NCBI RefSeq assembly: GCF_900099835.1
Contig: NZ_FNKP01000001.1
Span: 2,418,001 to 2,482,000 of the forward strand
Direction: 5' to 3'
DNA: 64,000 nucleotides
Source: Paraburkholderia fungorum
GTDB lineage: Bacteria > Pseudomonadota > Gammaproteobacteria > Burkholderiales > Burkholderiaceae
A program made the position numbers and the translations under genes. Positions 37,123 through 47,201 of this stretch are shown piece after piece. The notes under the pieces are model-generated. The model worked only from the letters and a program-made list of their open reading frames with translations. It was not told the DNA's origin and did not search any database. Position 1 is the stretch's first letter. The number at the start of each line of letters is the position of its first letter.

Positions 37123-37509
37123 TGTCGTTCTGAACTGGAAGAGAAACCGCGCTGGCGCGCTGGTGACGACCGCACAAAAGCACAGGAGCGCAACGTCTTG
37201 TGAACGGCGGCAAAGTGTGTGGCGGCGTAAATGCAGCACGCGTGCAGCACGCGCGGATTTGCCCGGAAATGATCGCTAATGGCTAAACGGGGAAACGACG
37301 GATCACGCTCGCAAACCGGCGACAGCGACAAAAGCGATTGGAGAAATCGGGTCGGGCAAACAAGTTAACGTACCCGATCGGGCGCAAAAAGACAAGCCGA
37401 AAGGACCAAAGAAATGCGCGGAATCGCGGCTGGAAAGGCTTATTGCGTGCGGCTTTGCGCCCTTTTTACGGTCTTTGCGGCGACGCAGGCCGGATAGCCG
37501 AACGGCCGG
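37123..37509. other. lysC upstream region / tilS 3' region
   Basis: About 390 bases between the lysC start and the tilS stop, both leftward. I see no gene, no lysine riboswitch and no clear terminator. Mono-purine stretches occur on the plus strand around 37320-37420. Confidence 0.35.
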
Positions 37510-38979
37510 TCAGGCGATCAGCAGATCCTCGCGCCACGAGATCCTGACGCGCGGTTCGCTCGAACTCGCCGATGCGGCCGCCGTTGCGCGATTCACGCCG
37601 AGCAAGGGCACGAACAGCAGTTCATCGCCGATAAAAAGCAACGGGACGTCGCGCTTCCACGCGGGAACGCCGCGCTCCTGGAACAGGTTCTTCAACGTAC
37701 GGGCCGGTGCGTCGGGGGAAGCGGAGGTGCGCATCCGTTCGCCGCCGCTACGCGATCGCGCGCTTAGCAATGCGCGCTTCAGGACGCTGAGGGATACTGT
37801 ATCGAGGTCAAGCGTGTCATCAGAAGCCGCATCACCCTCGCTGCCCGCAATCGCAGCCACCTCAGCAAACACGAACGTCCCGCGCCATTGCGGCAAGCGC
37901 CATACTGGTTCGCCCTGCCACGCAAGCTCGCTGATTTCACGCGAAGCGAGCGCGGTTTCGTCGGCGGGGTCGCTACTAGCTCCCGCTTCCCAATACACCA
38001 GGCCGCGATAACTACGAAGCGCCTGCCCCGCATGATTGATTCGCAGACGATGCCCGTCCCCGGTAGCCCCCACCTCGCGCAACTGACGCAACGCATCGGT
38101 CAGCCGCGCGCTCGACGCCGCGACCAGGCCAGCACCTCGCATCCAGTAACGCAGCAGATTCAGCGCGCGATCGTCGTCGAGTGCGAGCAGCGCCTCGTGC
38201 GCCAACGCTCGCCCTTCGTCTCGCGACACGGCTGCCATATCGATACGCGCCAGTTCGTCGAGCAAACGCTGCGCCGACGCCGCGTGCGCCGCCGTCCGCG
38301 CAAGTGCGTCGCGAAAACCCGGAAAGTGGACCGCCAAGGCCGGCGTCACCTCATGGCGCAACGCATTGCGCGCGTAGCGTGTATCAGCGTTCGAATCGTC
38401 GTCGATCCAGCTCAGGTTGCGCGCGCTCGCGTACTGCTCGAGTTGCGCACGCAACACCTGAAGCAACGGCCTGACGCGCGTCGTCGCCGAACCCGCCGGC
38501 ACATATTCGGGCGCCATCGCCGCGAGCCCAGCGAGCCCGGCGCCACGAAGCAATTGCAGCAGCACGGTCTCCGCCTGGTCGTCCGCATGTTGCGCGAGCC
38601 ACAGCGTGCGAATGCCGCGCGCCGCACTCATCGCGTCCAACGCGCGATAGCGCGCGTCACGCGCCGCCGCCTCGACGCTCACGCCCGCCGCGCGCGACAC
38701 GTCGACGCGCACGGCGTCGAACTCGACCCCACGCTCCTGCGCAAAAGACCGGCAGTGCGCGAGCCACGCGTCGGCGTGAGGACTCAGCCCATGATGCACA
38801 TGCAGCGCGACACAACGCGAGGCGTCCACCACTCGCACCACGGCATCGAGCAGCACGCTCGAATCGACGCCGCCGCTGAACGCCACGGCAATACGCTCAT
38901 GCGCAGGAACAGCGGACAGCGCCAAGCCGAGCGCCTCGATAACGAGGCGCTCGGCTGGCGATTCTGCGGAAGTGGTCAC
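37510..38979 (-). CDS. tilS: tRNA(Ile)-lysidine synthase
   Basis: TilS modifies the wobble C of tRNA-Ile(CAU) to lysidine so that it reads AUA. The PP-loop SGGVDSS is at 35-41, followed by HVHHGLSPHADAW and the GIRTLWLAQHADDQAETVLLQLLRGAG-type motif that binds the substrate, and an RPLL segment. The C-terminal part (about 330-489) has the TilS substrate-binding domain fold with KNLFQERGVPAW. It is 489 residues, near the longer end for the family. The start is a GTG at 38979; an ATG is not available near the family N-terminus. It follows accA by 48 bases and is probably co-transcribed with it. Confidence 0.94.
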   Translation of the reverse strand: MTTSAESPAERLVIEALGLALSAVPAHERIAVAFSGGVDSSVLLDAVVRVVDASRCVALHVHHGLSPHADAWLAHCRSFAQERGVEFDAVRVDVSRAAGVSVEAAARDARYRALDAMSAARGIRTLWLAQHADDQAETVLLQLLRGAGLAGLAAMAPEYVPAGSATTRVRPLLQVLRAQLEQYASARNLSWIDDDSNADTRYARNALRHEVTPALAVHFPGFRDALARTAAHAASAQRLLDELARIDMAAVSRDEGRALAHEALLALDDDRALNLLRYWMRGAGLVAASSARLTDALRQLREVGATGDGHRLRINHAGQALRSYRGLVYWEAGASSDPADETALASREISELAWQGEPVWRLPQWRGTFVFAEVAAIAGSEGDAASDDTLDLDTVSLSVLKRALLSARSRSGGERMRTSASPDAPARTLKNLFQERGVPAWKRDVPLLFIGDELLFVPLLGVNRATAAASASSSEPRVRISWREDLLIA

Positions 38980-39027
38980 GTCGCTAGCGCGTGGTGCGCC
39001 GATGGACGAAAGAGAACGCGCGCGGGC

Positions 39028-39999
39028 TTACGCACCCGGCGTCGTTTCCTTGAACTTGCCGTACGACATCAACCGGTCGAAGCGGCGTTGACGCAGGTCG
39101 TTGATGCTCATGCCCTGGAACTGACGCAGCGAATCGGCGAGTGCACGGCGCAGCATGGCGGCCATGCCCTTCGGATCGCGATGCGCGCCGCCAAGCGGCT
39201 CGTTGACGATCTTGTCGATCAGACCCAACGCCTTCAGACGATGCGCGGTCAGCCCGAGCGCTTCCGCTGCTTCAGGCGCTTTCGCGGCGCTCTTCCACAG
39301 AATCGACGCGCAGCCTTCCGGCGAAATCACCGAATAGGTCGAGAATTGCAGCATCAGCACGCTGTCGCCGACAGCGATGGCGAGCGCACCGCCCGAGCCG
39401 CCTTCACCGATGATCGTCGCGATCAGCGGCGTCTTCAGCTCGGCCATCACGTACAGATTGCGACCGATCGCTTCCGACTGACCGCGCTCTTCAGCACCGA
39501 TGCCAGGATAAGCACCCGGCGTATCGATGAACGTGAAGATCGGCAGGCTGAATTTCTCGGCGAGACGCATGAGGCGCTCGGCCTTGCGATAGCCTTCCGG
39601 GCGCGGCATGCCGAAGTTGCGCAGCGCGCGCTCCTTCGTGTCGCGGCCCTTCTGATGGCCGATCACCATGCAAGCCTGGCCGTTAAAACGCGCGAGGCCG
39701 CCGACGATCGACAGGTCGTCCGCATAGTTGCGGTCGCCGTGCAGTTCGTGGAAATCGGTGAACAGCTCGCTCACGTAGTCGAACGTGTACGGGCGTTGCG
39801 GATGACGGGCGATTTGCGAAACCTGCCACGGGGAGAGGTTCGCGTACAGGTCTTTAGTGAGCTGTTGGCTCTTCTTGGACAGCCGCTCGATCTCTTCCGA
39901 AATATCGACGGCCGAATCGTCCTGCACGAAGCGCAATTCTTCGATCTTCGCTTCGAGTTCAGCGATCGGCTGTTCGAAATCCAGAAAGGTGGTCTTCAT
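39028..39999 (-). CDS. accA: Acetyl-CoA carboxylase carboxyltransferase subunit alpha
   Basis: A 323-residue AccA subunit that joins AccD to move CO2 from carboxybiotin to acetyl-CoA, the first step in fatty acid synthesis. It begins with [22 protein letters not shown], the standard AccA start, and contains [12 protein letters not shown], the [13 protein letters not shown] block, [10 protein letters not shown] and the carboxyltransferase loop [15 protein letters not shown]. Length and start fit the family. The accA-tilS adjacency is seen in many proteobacteria. Confidence 0.97.
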   Translation of the reverse strand: MKTTFLDFEQPIAELEAKIEELRFVQDDSAVDISEEIERLSKKSQQLTKDLYANLSPWQVSQIARHPQRPYTFDYVSELFTDFHELHGDRNYADDLSIVGGLARFNGQACMVIGHQKGRDTKERALRNFGMPRPEGYRKAERLMRLAEKFSLPIFTFIDTPGAYPGIGAEERGQSEAIGRNLYVMAELKTPLIATIIGEGGSGGALAIAVGDSVLMLQFSTYSVISPEGCASILWKSAAKAPEAAEALGLTAHRLKALGLIDKIVNEPLGGAHRDPKGMAAMLRRALADSLRQFQGMSINDLRQRRFDRLMSYGKFKETTPGA

Positions 40000-40069
40000 T
40001 GGTTGGAATCCTTGGACTTACCGGCAGCGCGTATTCTAACCGCGCTCGCCGATGTCAAAACCATTTCTC

Positions 40070-40100
40070 AACTATCGAATCGAGAAAATCGATAGTTTTT
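40070..40100. promoter_or_regulatory. Inverted repeat upstream of accA
   Basis: AACTATCGA and TCGATAGTT form perfect 9-bp arms 10 bases apart, 71 bases ahead of the accA start. The plus strand has five Ts after it, which makes it a possible plus-strand terminator, but no plus-strand gene ends here; as it sits in the accA promoter region, an operator is also possible. Confidence 0.35.
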
Positions 40101-40124
40101 CAATGGAATCGCTTTCTTTTTCTT

Positions 40125-41186
40125 TCAGTAGTCGACCGGCAACGGATCAAGACTACGCCACATGTACCAGGTCGCGACAGTACGCCACGGCTCCCAGTTC
40201 GCGGCCACCTCACGCGCTTCGCTGCGCGTTACCGGCTCACCGCTGAAATAGTTGACGCTGATCGCACGGATCAGGCCGAGGTCGTCGAGCGGCAGAACGT
40301 CGGGGCGCGACAGATTGAAGATCAGGAACATCTCCGCGGTCCAGCGGCCAATGCCGCGAATCTGCGTGAGTTCGGCGATCACCGCCTCGTCTTCCATCGA
40401 CGTCCATTTACCGACGTGCAACGCCCCCGACACGAAATGCTCGGCAAGGTCGAGCACGTACTCGGCCTTGCGTTTGGACAGGCCGCACGCGGTGAGCTTT
40501 TCCTGACCGAGCTTGATGAACTGCTGGGGCACGAGTTTCGGGCACGCGGCCTCGACCTTCGCCCACACGGCCTGCGCGGACGCGACCGAAATCTGCTGCC
40601 CGACCACCGAGCGCGCGAGCGTGACGAACGGATCGCCACGGCTCAGCAAATGCACGGGGCCGAATTTCGGAATCAGCTTCTTGAGGATGCGATCACGCTT
40701 GACGAGGTCGGCGCACGCTTTGTCCCAGTAGTCGGGACGCGTGACTTCGGGCGTCAGGCCGGCAATCTGCACCGGCACCGCGACTTCGCTCGAACTGGAG
40801 CCTTCGCCGCCCGCACCTGCCGACGCGCGCGTCTTGCGCACGACTTCGCCCTGCCCTTCGCGTGCCAGTTCCTGCACGTCGCCGGCCAGGTCGGCGGACA
40901 ACGCACCATTACCATTGGCCTTCACACGCGACGCTTTGACGCGCTTCGCAACCGGAGCAGGCGCGTGCGCAGACGCGCCGTTGAGCGCGCGCTTCACGGT
41001 GGTCTTCGCGGGGGCCTTCTTCGCTGCGCCCGCTGCGGTCTTGGCCGCCACCCCGGCAGCTTTCGACGATGCTTTCTTCACCCCGCTGCTGCCAGTGCGA
41101 GCCGACGTTCGTGTCGACTTTGCTGCGGCAGCCGCGTTTGTTTGAGACGTGGCTCGTTTAGCCGGCGTCTTCGTGGCCGTTGCCAT
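40125..41186 (-). CDS. DNA-3-methyladenine glycosylase (AlkA-like HhH-GPD) with histone-H1-like N-terminal tail
   Basis: A 353-residue protein in two parts. Residues 150-353 are an HhH-GPD DNA glycosylase domain: ARSVVGQQISV, then helix-hairpin-helix IRGIGRWTAEM at 276-286 and an LPLDDLGL segment whose Asp301/302 pair matches the catalytic Asp of AlkA. It should excise alkylated bases such as 3-methyladenine. Residues 1-130 are an unusual tail rich in Ala, Lys, Thr and Ser (AAAKST, KKAPAKTTVKR), like the histone-H1-like proteins of this bacterial group. The combination suggests DNA-tethering. It lies 47 bases after cysS on the same strand. Confidence 0.88.
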   Translation of the reverse strand: MATATKTPAKRATSQTNAAAAAKSTRTSARTGSSGVKKASSKAAGVAAKTAAGAAKKAPAKTTVKRALNGASAHAPAPVAKRVKASRVKANGNGALSADLAGDVQELAREGQGEVVRKTRASAGAGGEGSSSSEVAVPVQIAGLTPEVTRPDYWDKACADLVKRDRILKKLIPKFGPVHLLSRGDPFVTLARSVVGQQISVASAQAVWAKVEAACPKLVPQQFIKLGQEKLTACGLSKRKAEYVLDLAEHFVSGALHVGKWTSMEDEAVIAELTQIRGIGRWTAEMFLIFNLSRPDVLPLDDLGLIRAISVNYFSGEPVTRSEAREVAANWEPWRTVATWYMWRSLDPLPVDY

Positions 41187-41233
41187 CCTGCCTCCTGCCT
41201 GGCGAGTCGATCAAAGGGAATTGCGAGGTGCGC

Positions 41234-42631
41234 TCACACGCGCCGCCACTCGGTCAACCCGCCGGGTTTGTCTTCAAGTGCAACGCCGGCCTCGAGCAAT
41301 TCGGCCCGGATCCGGTCTGCTGCCGCATAGTCCTTCGCCTGCTTGGCCGCCACGCGCGCTGCGATCTTCGCTTCGATCGCGGCGGGCTCGAGCGCGCCTT
41401 GTGCTGCGCTGCCCGCGGCCTGCTGCAGATACGCACGCGGCTCGCGGCCGAGCAGTCCGAGCACCGCGCCCAGCGAGCGCAACTGACGGGCCAGCGCGGG
41501 GTCGCGCGTGCGGTTCACTTCTGTTGCCAACTCGAACAGCACCGACACTGCAACCGGCGTGTTGAAGTCGTCATTCATCGCTGCCTGGAAACGCTGCGCA
41601 TGCGCTTCGTTCCAGTCGAGTTCCGCGGTGTCCGGCGTGACGTCTTTCAACGCCGTGTACAGACGCGCGAGTGCATTGCGGGCATCGTCGATATGCACGT
41701 CGCTGTAATTCAGCGGCGAGCGGTAATGCGCACGTGCGATGAAAAACCGCACGACCTCGGCATCGTACTGCGCCAATACTTCGCGGATCGTAAAGAAGTT
41801 GTTCAACGACTTCGACATCTTCTCATTGTCGATCTGCACGTAGCCGTTGTGCATCCAGTAATTGACGAAGGTTTGACCGGTAGCGGCTTCACTTTGCGCA
41901 ATTTCGTTTTCGTGGTGCGGAAACTGCAGGTCCTGCCCGCCGCCATGAATGTCGAAATGTTCGCCGAGCAGCGAGCAGCCCATCGCCGAACATTCGATAT
42001 GCCAGCCCGGACGGCCGCGACCGTACTTCGATTCCCAGCCGGTGTCAGCCGGTTCTTCGGGCTTGGCTTTTTTCCATAGCACGAAGTCGAGCGGATCCTG
42101 CTTCGCGTCGTTCGCCGCGACGCGTTCGCCCGCACGCAGATCTTCGAGCGACTTGCCCGACAGCTTGCCGTAGCCCGCGAACTTGCGGACCGCGTAGTTC
42201 ACGTCGCCGTCGGTGGCCTGGTATGCATAGCCGTTCGATTCCAGCGTCTCGATCATGCCGAGCATCTGAGGAATGAAATCGGTGGCGCGCGGCTCGAGGT
42301 CGGGACGCTCGATACCGAGCGCGTCCGCGTCTTCATGCAGCGCGTCGATGAAGCGGTCGGTCAGCGACTTGATCGTCTCTCCGTTCTCGACGGCGCGACG
42401 AATGATCTTGTCGTCGATATCGGTGATGTTGCGCACGTAGGTCACGTCGTAGCCGAGCGTGCGCAACCAGCGCTGCACGATGTCGAACACGACCATCACC
42501 CGCGCATGACCGACGTGGCAATAGTCGTATACGGTCATGCCACAGACGTACATCCGCACAACACCCTCTTGCAGCGGCACGAAAGTTTGCTTGTCACGCG
42601 CGAGCGTGTTGTAGATGCGCAGTGATTCCAT
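41234..42631 (-). CDS. cysS: Cysteinyl-tRNA synthetase
   Basis: A 465-residue class I synthetase that charges tRNA-Cys. It opens with [16 protein letters not shown], the family start, and carries the zinc Cys in [20 protein letters not shown], where CHVGHAR is the HIGH motif; the KMSKS loop is EKMSKSLNN. Zinc ligand WHIECSAM is present. I chose the ATG at 42631; the frame is open 47 codons further up with no conserved sequence. It is divergent from the TPR gene and may be co-transcribed with the downstream DNA glycosylase gene. Confidence 0.96.
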   Translation of the reverse strand: MESLRIYNTLARDKQTFVPLQEGVVRMYVCGMTVYDYCHVGHARVMVVFDIVQRWLRTLGYDVTYVRNITDIDDKIIRRAVENGETIKSLTDRFIDALHEDADALGIERPDLEPRATDFIPQMLGMIETLESNGYAYQATDGDVNYAVRKFAGYGKLSGKSLEDLRAGERVAANDAKQDPLDFVLWKKAKPEEPADTGWESKYGRGRPGWHIECSAMGCSLLGEHFDIHGGGQDLQFPHHENEIAQSEAATGQTFVNYWMHNGYVQIDNEKMSKSLNNFFTIREVLAQYDAEVVRFFIARAHYRSPLNYSDVHIDDARNALARLYTALKDVTPDTAELDWNEAHAQRFQAAMNDDFNTPVAVSVLFELATEVNRTRDPALARQLRSLGAVLGLLGREPRAYLQQAAGSAAQGALEPAAIEAKIAARVAAKQAKDYAAADRIRAELLEAGVALEDKPGGLTEWRRV

Positions 42632-42878
42632 AGAGAACGGTGCGTGGGCCGAAAGAAATCCGCAATGTGTTTCATGCGCGCCGCCCCGCCGATCACAACA
42701 GGACAGCGGGTGCATTGCATGCAGCAGAACCGGTGCAGCTGGTGCGGCGCTCAGGCTGCGCTCAGTCTGCAATCAAGGCGGAGACGACCACGAGTGGCGA
42801 AAAGACAGTTTGCGGTTCGACGGAACGCGCAGACCTTTTGTTAGAATGGGTCGGAGTATAACATCCAGACCTGAGCCT

Positions 42879-43682
42879 ATGAAACCTTCCAGCGGCCGCG
42901 CGCGCAGCGCTGCGACCCTCACCGCGACGGCCTTCGACGGTGTTGCCCACGGCATCACGCGCGGCGCTTCCTCCCGTGTTGCCCGCGCGCTCGCGTTGCG
43001 CGTCACCATGGCCGTCGCCCTTGCGGCACTGCCGGTTGCGGGCGCCTACGCACAGAAGGCCGCGGTCATGCCGCAGGGTCCGGCAACACGCGACAACACG
43101 CCGGACATCGACACTGCGATCACGCAGAAAAACTGGCAGTCGTCGCTCGCGCAGCTCGACGAGCGCATCGCGTCGAATCCGCGTGACGCCCAGGCTCGGT
43201 TCAAGCGCGGCACCGTGCTTGCCCACCTGAATCGCGACGACGAAGCGATTGCCGCCTTCGTCGAACTCACGCAGATGTACCCCGAATTGCCCGAGCCGTA
43301 TAACAACCTCGCCGCGCTGTACGCGAAACAGGGTCACCTGGTCGAAGCACGCGCCGCGCTCGAAACGGCTATCAAGGTGAATCCGAACTACGGTCTCGCG
43401 TTCGAGAATCTCGGCGACGTGTATCTGCGGATGGCCGACCAGGCGTACCGTCGCGCGCAGAGCCTCGGCAAGGCGAGCGCCACGACCACGCAACGTATCG
43501 CGGACATCCAGAAGATCGTCTCGCCGTCCAAAGCGCCGGCGGCTCCGGCAAAGCAGGCTGTCGCGCCAACCGACAACTACACGGCTCGCGCCACGTCGAA
43601 CATGACGCAGTCACCGAGCTTCCAGTTCGGCGGTGCGAACGGCTCGCTCGCCATGCCGCCTTACATGGCGCCGTCGAACTGA
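42879..43682 (+). CDS. Exported tetratricopeptide-repeat protein
   Basis: A 267-residue protein with an N-terminal signal sequence of unusual length: a 45-residue basic and Ala-rich opening leads to the hydrophobic segment ALALRVTMAVALAALPVAGAYA, cleaved before QKAA. The mature part holds about three TPR units (NWQSSLAQLDERIASNPRDAQARFKRG, AIAAFVELTQMYPELPEPYNNLA, VEARAALETAIKVNPNYGLAFENLGDVY-like), then a Pro/Ala linker and tail. Function unknown; TPR proteins in the periplasm scaffold cell-wall or secretion machinery. It leads a run with two peptidyl-prolyl isomerases and lpxH, all rightward, so the operon may serve envelope folding. Confidence 0.78.
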   Translation: MKPSSGRARSAATLTATAFDGVAHGITRGASSRVARALALRVTMAVALAALPVAGAYAQKAAVMPQGPATRDNTPDIDTAITQKNWQSSLAQLDERIASNPRDAQARFKRGTVLAHLNRDDEAIAAFVELTQMYPELPEPYNNLAALYAKQGHLVEARAALETAIKVNPNYGLAFENLGDVYLRMADQAYRRAQSLGKASATTTQRIADIQKIVSPSKAPAAPAKQAVAPTDNYTARATSNMTQSPSFQFGGANGSLAMPPYMAPSN

Positions 43683-43794
43683 AGCACGCGGCGCGCTGTC
43701 ATGACGTCCGGCGCGCACGCACGCTTGTTACGCTCGGTCCACGCACAGTCATCACGATTCCGGCACCCGGTTTTTTCCACCCCTGAGGATCTTC

Positions 43795-44376
43795 ATGAAA
43801 TGGTTGATGTTGGCGCTCGGCAGCGCCGCCCTGATCGCAAACGCACCCGCCTTTGCCCAGTCCGGTTCGCAAGCCACGCATCCGTCCGTCCTCCTCAAGA
43901 CATCGGAAGGCGACATCCGCGTCGAGTTGTATCCTGAGAAAGCGCCGAAGACGGTCGCCAATTTCCTCGACTACGTGAAGTCCGGCCAGTACAGCGGCAC
44001 GATTTTCCATCGCGTGATTCCCGGGTTCATGATTCAGGGCGGCGGCTACACGCAGAGCTTCGCCGAGAAGCCGACGCGCGCGCCGATTCCGCTTGAAAGC
44101 CGCAACGGTCTGAAGAACGCTGCTGGCACGCTCGCGATGGCGCGCACCAGCGATCCGAATTCGGCCACCGCGCAATTCTTCATCAACACGGTGGACAATA
44201 CCGGTCTCGACTATCCGAATCCGGACGGCAACGGCTACGCGGTGTTCGGCAAGGTCACGAGCGGCATGGACGTCGTGAAGAAGATCGAAGGTACGCCCAC
44301 CACGTCGCGCGGTCCGATGAGCGACGTGCCGCAAAAGTCGATCGTGATCGAGTCGGCCACGGTGGTCGGCAAGTAA
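43795..44376 (+). CDS. ppiA: Periplasmic peptidyl-prolyl cis-trans isomerase (cyclophilin)
   Basis: A 193-residue cyclophilin with a signal peptide (KWLMLALGSAALIANAPAFA, cut before QSG). The catalytic core contains the cyclophilin markers [15 protein letters not shown] with the catalytic Arg, [17 protein letters not shown] and [15 protein letters not shown]. It helps periplasmic proteins fold by rotating proline peptide bonds. A second, cytoplasmic cyclophilin gene follows 178 bases downstream, and the two share many identical motifs, so they look like a tandem duplication. Confidence 0.94.
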   Translation: MKWLMLALGSAALIANAPAFAQSGSQATHPSVLLKTSEGDIRVELYPEKAPKTVANFLDYVKSGQYSGTIFHRVIPGFMIQGGGYTQSFAEKPTRAPIPLESRNGLKNAAGTLAMARTSDPNSATAQFFINTVDNTGLDYPNPDGNGYAVFGKVTSGMDVVKKIEGTPTTSRGPMSDVPQKSIVIESATVVGK

Positions 44377-44554
44377 CCAGGCGAACGCAGATGCGCACGG
44401 CTCCCGAAGCGCAACCTGCTGCCTGAACATGCATTAAAGAAGCCGCGCGCCCCACCGCGCGCGAGCGCAAAATCCACGCCCCGGCGCGGCCCGCCGTCGC
44501 TTCATGACGACTCGCCGCGCTTTTTACCCACCCCGTTCATCAAAGGATTCCATC

Positions 44555-45049
44555 ATGGTTGAACTGCACACAAACCACGGCGTCATCAAACTCGAACTGG
44601 ACGCTGAGAAAGCGCCGAAGTCGGTTGAGAACTTCCTCAACTACGTGAAGGCCGGTCACTACGACAACACGGTGTTTCACCGCGTGATCGACGGCTTCAT
44701 GATTCAGGGCGGCGGTTTCGAACCCGGCATGAAGCAGAAGCCGACGGCCGAGCCGATCACCAACGAAGCGAACAACGGCCTGAAGAACGTCAACGGCTCG
44801 GTTGCAATGGCTCGCACGAACGACCCGCACTCGGCTACGGCACAATTCTTCATCAACGTGAACGACAACGACTTCCTGAACCACTCGTCGCCGACGCCGC
44901 AGGGCTGGGGCTACGCCGTGTTCGGCAAAGTCGTCGAAGGTCTGGACATCGTCGAGAAGATCAAGAAGGTCAAGACGGGTTCGAAGGGCTTCCATCAGGA
45001 CGTGCCGGCTGACGACGTCGTGATCGAAAAGGCTGTGATCGTCGACTAG
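44555..45049 (+). CDS. ppiB: Cytoplasmic peptidyl-prolyl cis-trans isomerase (cyclophilin)
   Basis: A 164-residue cyclophilin without a signal peptide. It starts [29 protein letters not shown] and has [32 protein letters not shown] and [15 protein letters not shown]. The ATG at 44555 follows an AAAGGA ribosome site at good spacing, so the 17 extra in-frame codons upstream are not used. lpxH begins 47 bases after the stop. Confidence 0.95.
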   Translation: MVELHTNHGVIKLELDAEKAPKSVENFLNYVKAGHYDNTVFHRVIDGFMIQGGGFEPGMKQKPTAEPITNEANNGLKNVNGSVAMARTNDPHSATAQFFINVNDNDFLNHSSPTPQGWGYAVFGKVVEGLDIVEKIKKVKTGSKGFHQDVPADDVVIEKAVIVD

Positions 45050-45096
45050 GTTCGCGCTTCATGCCGACTGGCTTCAACTGATATCAGGCACCTTCA

Positions 45097-45894
45097 ATGC
45101 TGCAAGAAACGCCGCTGCGAAGCGTCGCCGCGGGCGTGCCTGGCGAGGGCAAACGCCCGCACGCCGCACGCCCGTTTTTTTTCCTCTCCGACATTCATTT
45201 GAGCGAGGCGATTCCGCACACGGTCGCCGCGTTCGAACACTTCATTCGCGTCACCGCCGACCAGGCTGATTCGGTTTTCATTCTCGGCGACCTGTTCGAA
45301 TACTGGGTCGGCGACGACATGCTCGTCGAGCCATTCGTCGCGCGCATGGCGGCGTTGCTGCACACGCTGACGGAGCGCGGCATTGCGCTTTACATCATGC
45401 ACGGCAATCGCGACTTTCTGCTCGGCAAGCGCTTCACGAAAGCGGCCGGCGCGATCTGGCTGCCCGATCCGTTCGTGATCACCGCATTCGGCACGCGCAT
45501 TGCGCTCGCGCACGGCGACGGCTTGTGTACCGCCGATCGCGGTTATCAGATTTTCCGGCGATTTGCCCGCATCCGTTTCGCGCAGATGCTGTTTCTGGCG
45601 TCGCCGTTCCGCTGGCGGCGCAAGCTCGCGGAGAACATGCGCTCGAAGAGCGAGCACGGCCGCATGCGGCCCGTTTCGATGAAATACGATGTGACGCCAA
45701 AGGCGGTCGCTGCACTGTTCAAGAAGTCGAAAGCGGCAACGATTATTCACGGGCACACACATCGGCCCGCGCGGCACCGCGAGCCGGGCGGCACGCGTTG
45801 GGTTCTGCCGGATTGGGATCTCGATCACGGCGAGCCGCGAGGCGGCTATCTGCGGATCGATGCCGAAGGGATTCGGGCCTTGCCGTTGGGGTAA
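45097..45894 (+). CDS. lpxH: UDP-2,3-diacylglucosamine diphosphatase
   Basis: A 265-residue calcineurin-fold enzyme that hydrolyses UDP-2,3-diacylglucosamine to lipid X in lipid A synthesis. All metal-binding blocks are intact: LSDIHLSE, GDLFEYWVGDD, MHGNRDFLLG, ALAHGDGLCTAD and IIHGHTHRP. The first 25 residues form an unconserved Pro/Gly/Arg opening, so the true start could be internal, but no better in-frame start is near. It follows ppiB closely, so the two may be co-transcribed. Confidence 0.95.
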   Translation: MLQETPLRSVAAGVPGEGKRPHAARPFFFLSDIHLSEAIPHTVAAFEHFIRVTADQADSVFILGDLFEYWVGDDMLVEPFVARMAALLHTLTERGIALYIMHGNRDFLLGKRFTKAAGAIWLPDPFVITAFGTRIALAHGDGLCTADRGYQIFRRFARIRFAQMLFLASPFRWRRKLAENMRSKSEHGRMRPVSMKYDVTPKAVAALFKKSKAATIIHGHTHRPARHREPGGTRWVLPDWDLDHGEPRGGYLRIDAEGIRALPLG

Positions 45895-46160
45895 CGTACC
45901 CAGGACGGCGTGACGCTGCGGGCGTCACACCGACATTCGAGCCCAATAGCTGTGATTGAAGCAACTGGATTCAGAGCGACCAGTCCGGCGAAGCTACGTC
46001 GAAGCCGCAATGGCCGGGAATTCAGAGAAGCGATGAATCTCCAGACTGACGGGCTTCGATCTGATGCGAGCGACTTCGAAACTGCGGCGCCCCTCGATTC
46101 AAGCGTACCGCGTACGTCGATCGCCATTCACCGCCCGCCGACCGACACGCGCTTCAAACC

Positions 46161-47009
46161 TCAACGCTCCGCCGCCGCCCCTTCCACTTTCCCCGCAATC
46201 GCTGCCGACAAGCGTCGCAGATCGAGCAACGCGGCATCCGCGCCTTGCAGGCCTTCGAGGCTCGTGCCCAACCGCTCCAGCGCACCGACGATTTCATCGA
46301 TGCGCTTTGATTGCGTGGCCGCATGATCGATCAAACCGTGAATAGCCAGCGACACCGGGTCATCGGCATTCGGCGTGATGCCGTACGCGCAGAACGCGCT
46401 GCTTTCCGTCGAACATTTCGTGTCGCGCGTGGTGCCGCCCGAGCCGACGTTGGCGCCAGCCGGAACCGTCGCCGTCGAAGCCACGGCCGACGCTGCCGGC
46501 ACGATGATCCGAGCCGGATTGCCGACCGCCGTGCCCCGCGCGGGCACCGGCTTGGTCACCACGGCATTCGAGCCGATCTTCGCTTCCATGCCGATCGTGA
46601 AGCCGCCGAGCACCTTCGCGCCCGCACCGACGATCACCCCGCGCTCGAGCGTCGGGTGCCGCTTTGCGCCGCGCGTGAGCGACGTGCCGCCGAGCGTCAC
46701 GCCCTGGTAGATCGTGCAGTCGTCGCCGATCTGCGCGGTTTCGCCGATCACCACACCCATGCCGTGGTCGATGAACACGCGCCGCCCGACCGTCGCGCCC
46801 GGATGGATTTCGATGCCGGTAAGAAACCGCGCCATCTGCGAAACGAAGCGCGCGAGCCAGCGTCGCTTTGCCTGCCAGCACGCGTGCGCGAGCCGGTGCA
46901 GCACAAGCGAGTGCAAACCGGGATAACACGTGATGACTTCCCATGCGCTGCGGGCGGCGGGGTCGCGCTCGCGGATGGTGGCGATATCTTCGCGAAGTCT
47001 CGTGAACAT
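46161..47009 (-). CDS. cysE: Serine O-acetyltransferase
   Basis: A 282-residue left-handed beta-helix acetyltransferase that makes O-acetylserine for cysteine synthesis. It begins with the short SATase helix domain ([24 protein letters not shown]) and has the hexapeptide repeats with the signatures [37 protein letters not shown] and [13 protein letters not shown]. After about residue 175 comes a long extra C-terminal part of some 105 residues with a Ser/Ala/Thr-rich linker and a helical end ([20 protein letters not shown]); this is longer than the usual tail that binds cysteine synthase. Confidence 0.92.
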   Translation of the reverse strand: MFTRLREDIATIRERDPAARSAWEVITCYPGLHSLVLHRLAHACWQAKRRWLARFVSQMARFLTGIEIHPGATVGRRVFIDHGMGVVIGETAQIGDDCTIYQGVTLGGTSLTRGAKRHPTLERGVIVGAGAKVLGGFTIGMEAKIGSNAVVTKPVPARGTAVGNPARIIVPAASAVASTATVPAGANVGSGGTTRDTKCSTESSAFCAYGITPNADDPVSLAIHGLIDHAATQSKRIDEIVGALERLGTSLEGLQGADAALLDLRRLSAAIAGKVEGAAAER

Positions 47010-47201
47010 GGCAGGGTCTGGACTGTGTCGTGGGAAAAAGCCGCCCGCGTTTCAGGCCGCAAGGGCCACGCGTGACGGCATCGCTGCCGCATAGCACGGC
47101 GGCAGCTTTGCTTAGAACGTTTCGAGGATTGTAGGGCGATTGCGCGAAAACTGCCGGAAGTCCACGCTGCCCGCAAGGTCGTCAGAGGAATGCGCGCGGA
47201 T

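Noticed and set aside
37123..37509. A lysine riboswitch upstream of lysC
   Set aside because: No conserved lysine-riboswitch core or terminator-antiterminator pair was seen, and such riboswitches are not expected in this bacterial group.
37888..40095. A 735-codon plus-strand frame across tilS and accA
   Set aside because: It spans two well-identified leftward genes and the gap between them, which a real gene would not respect.
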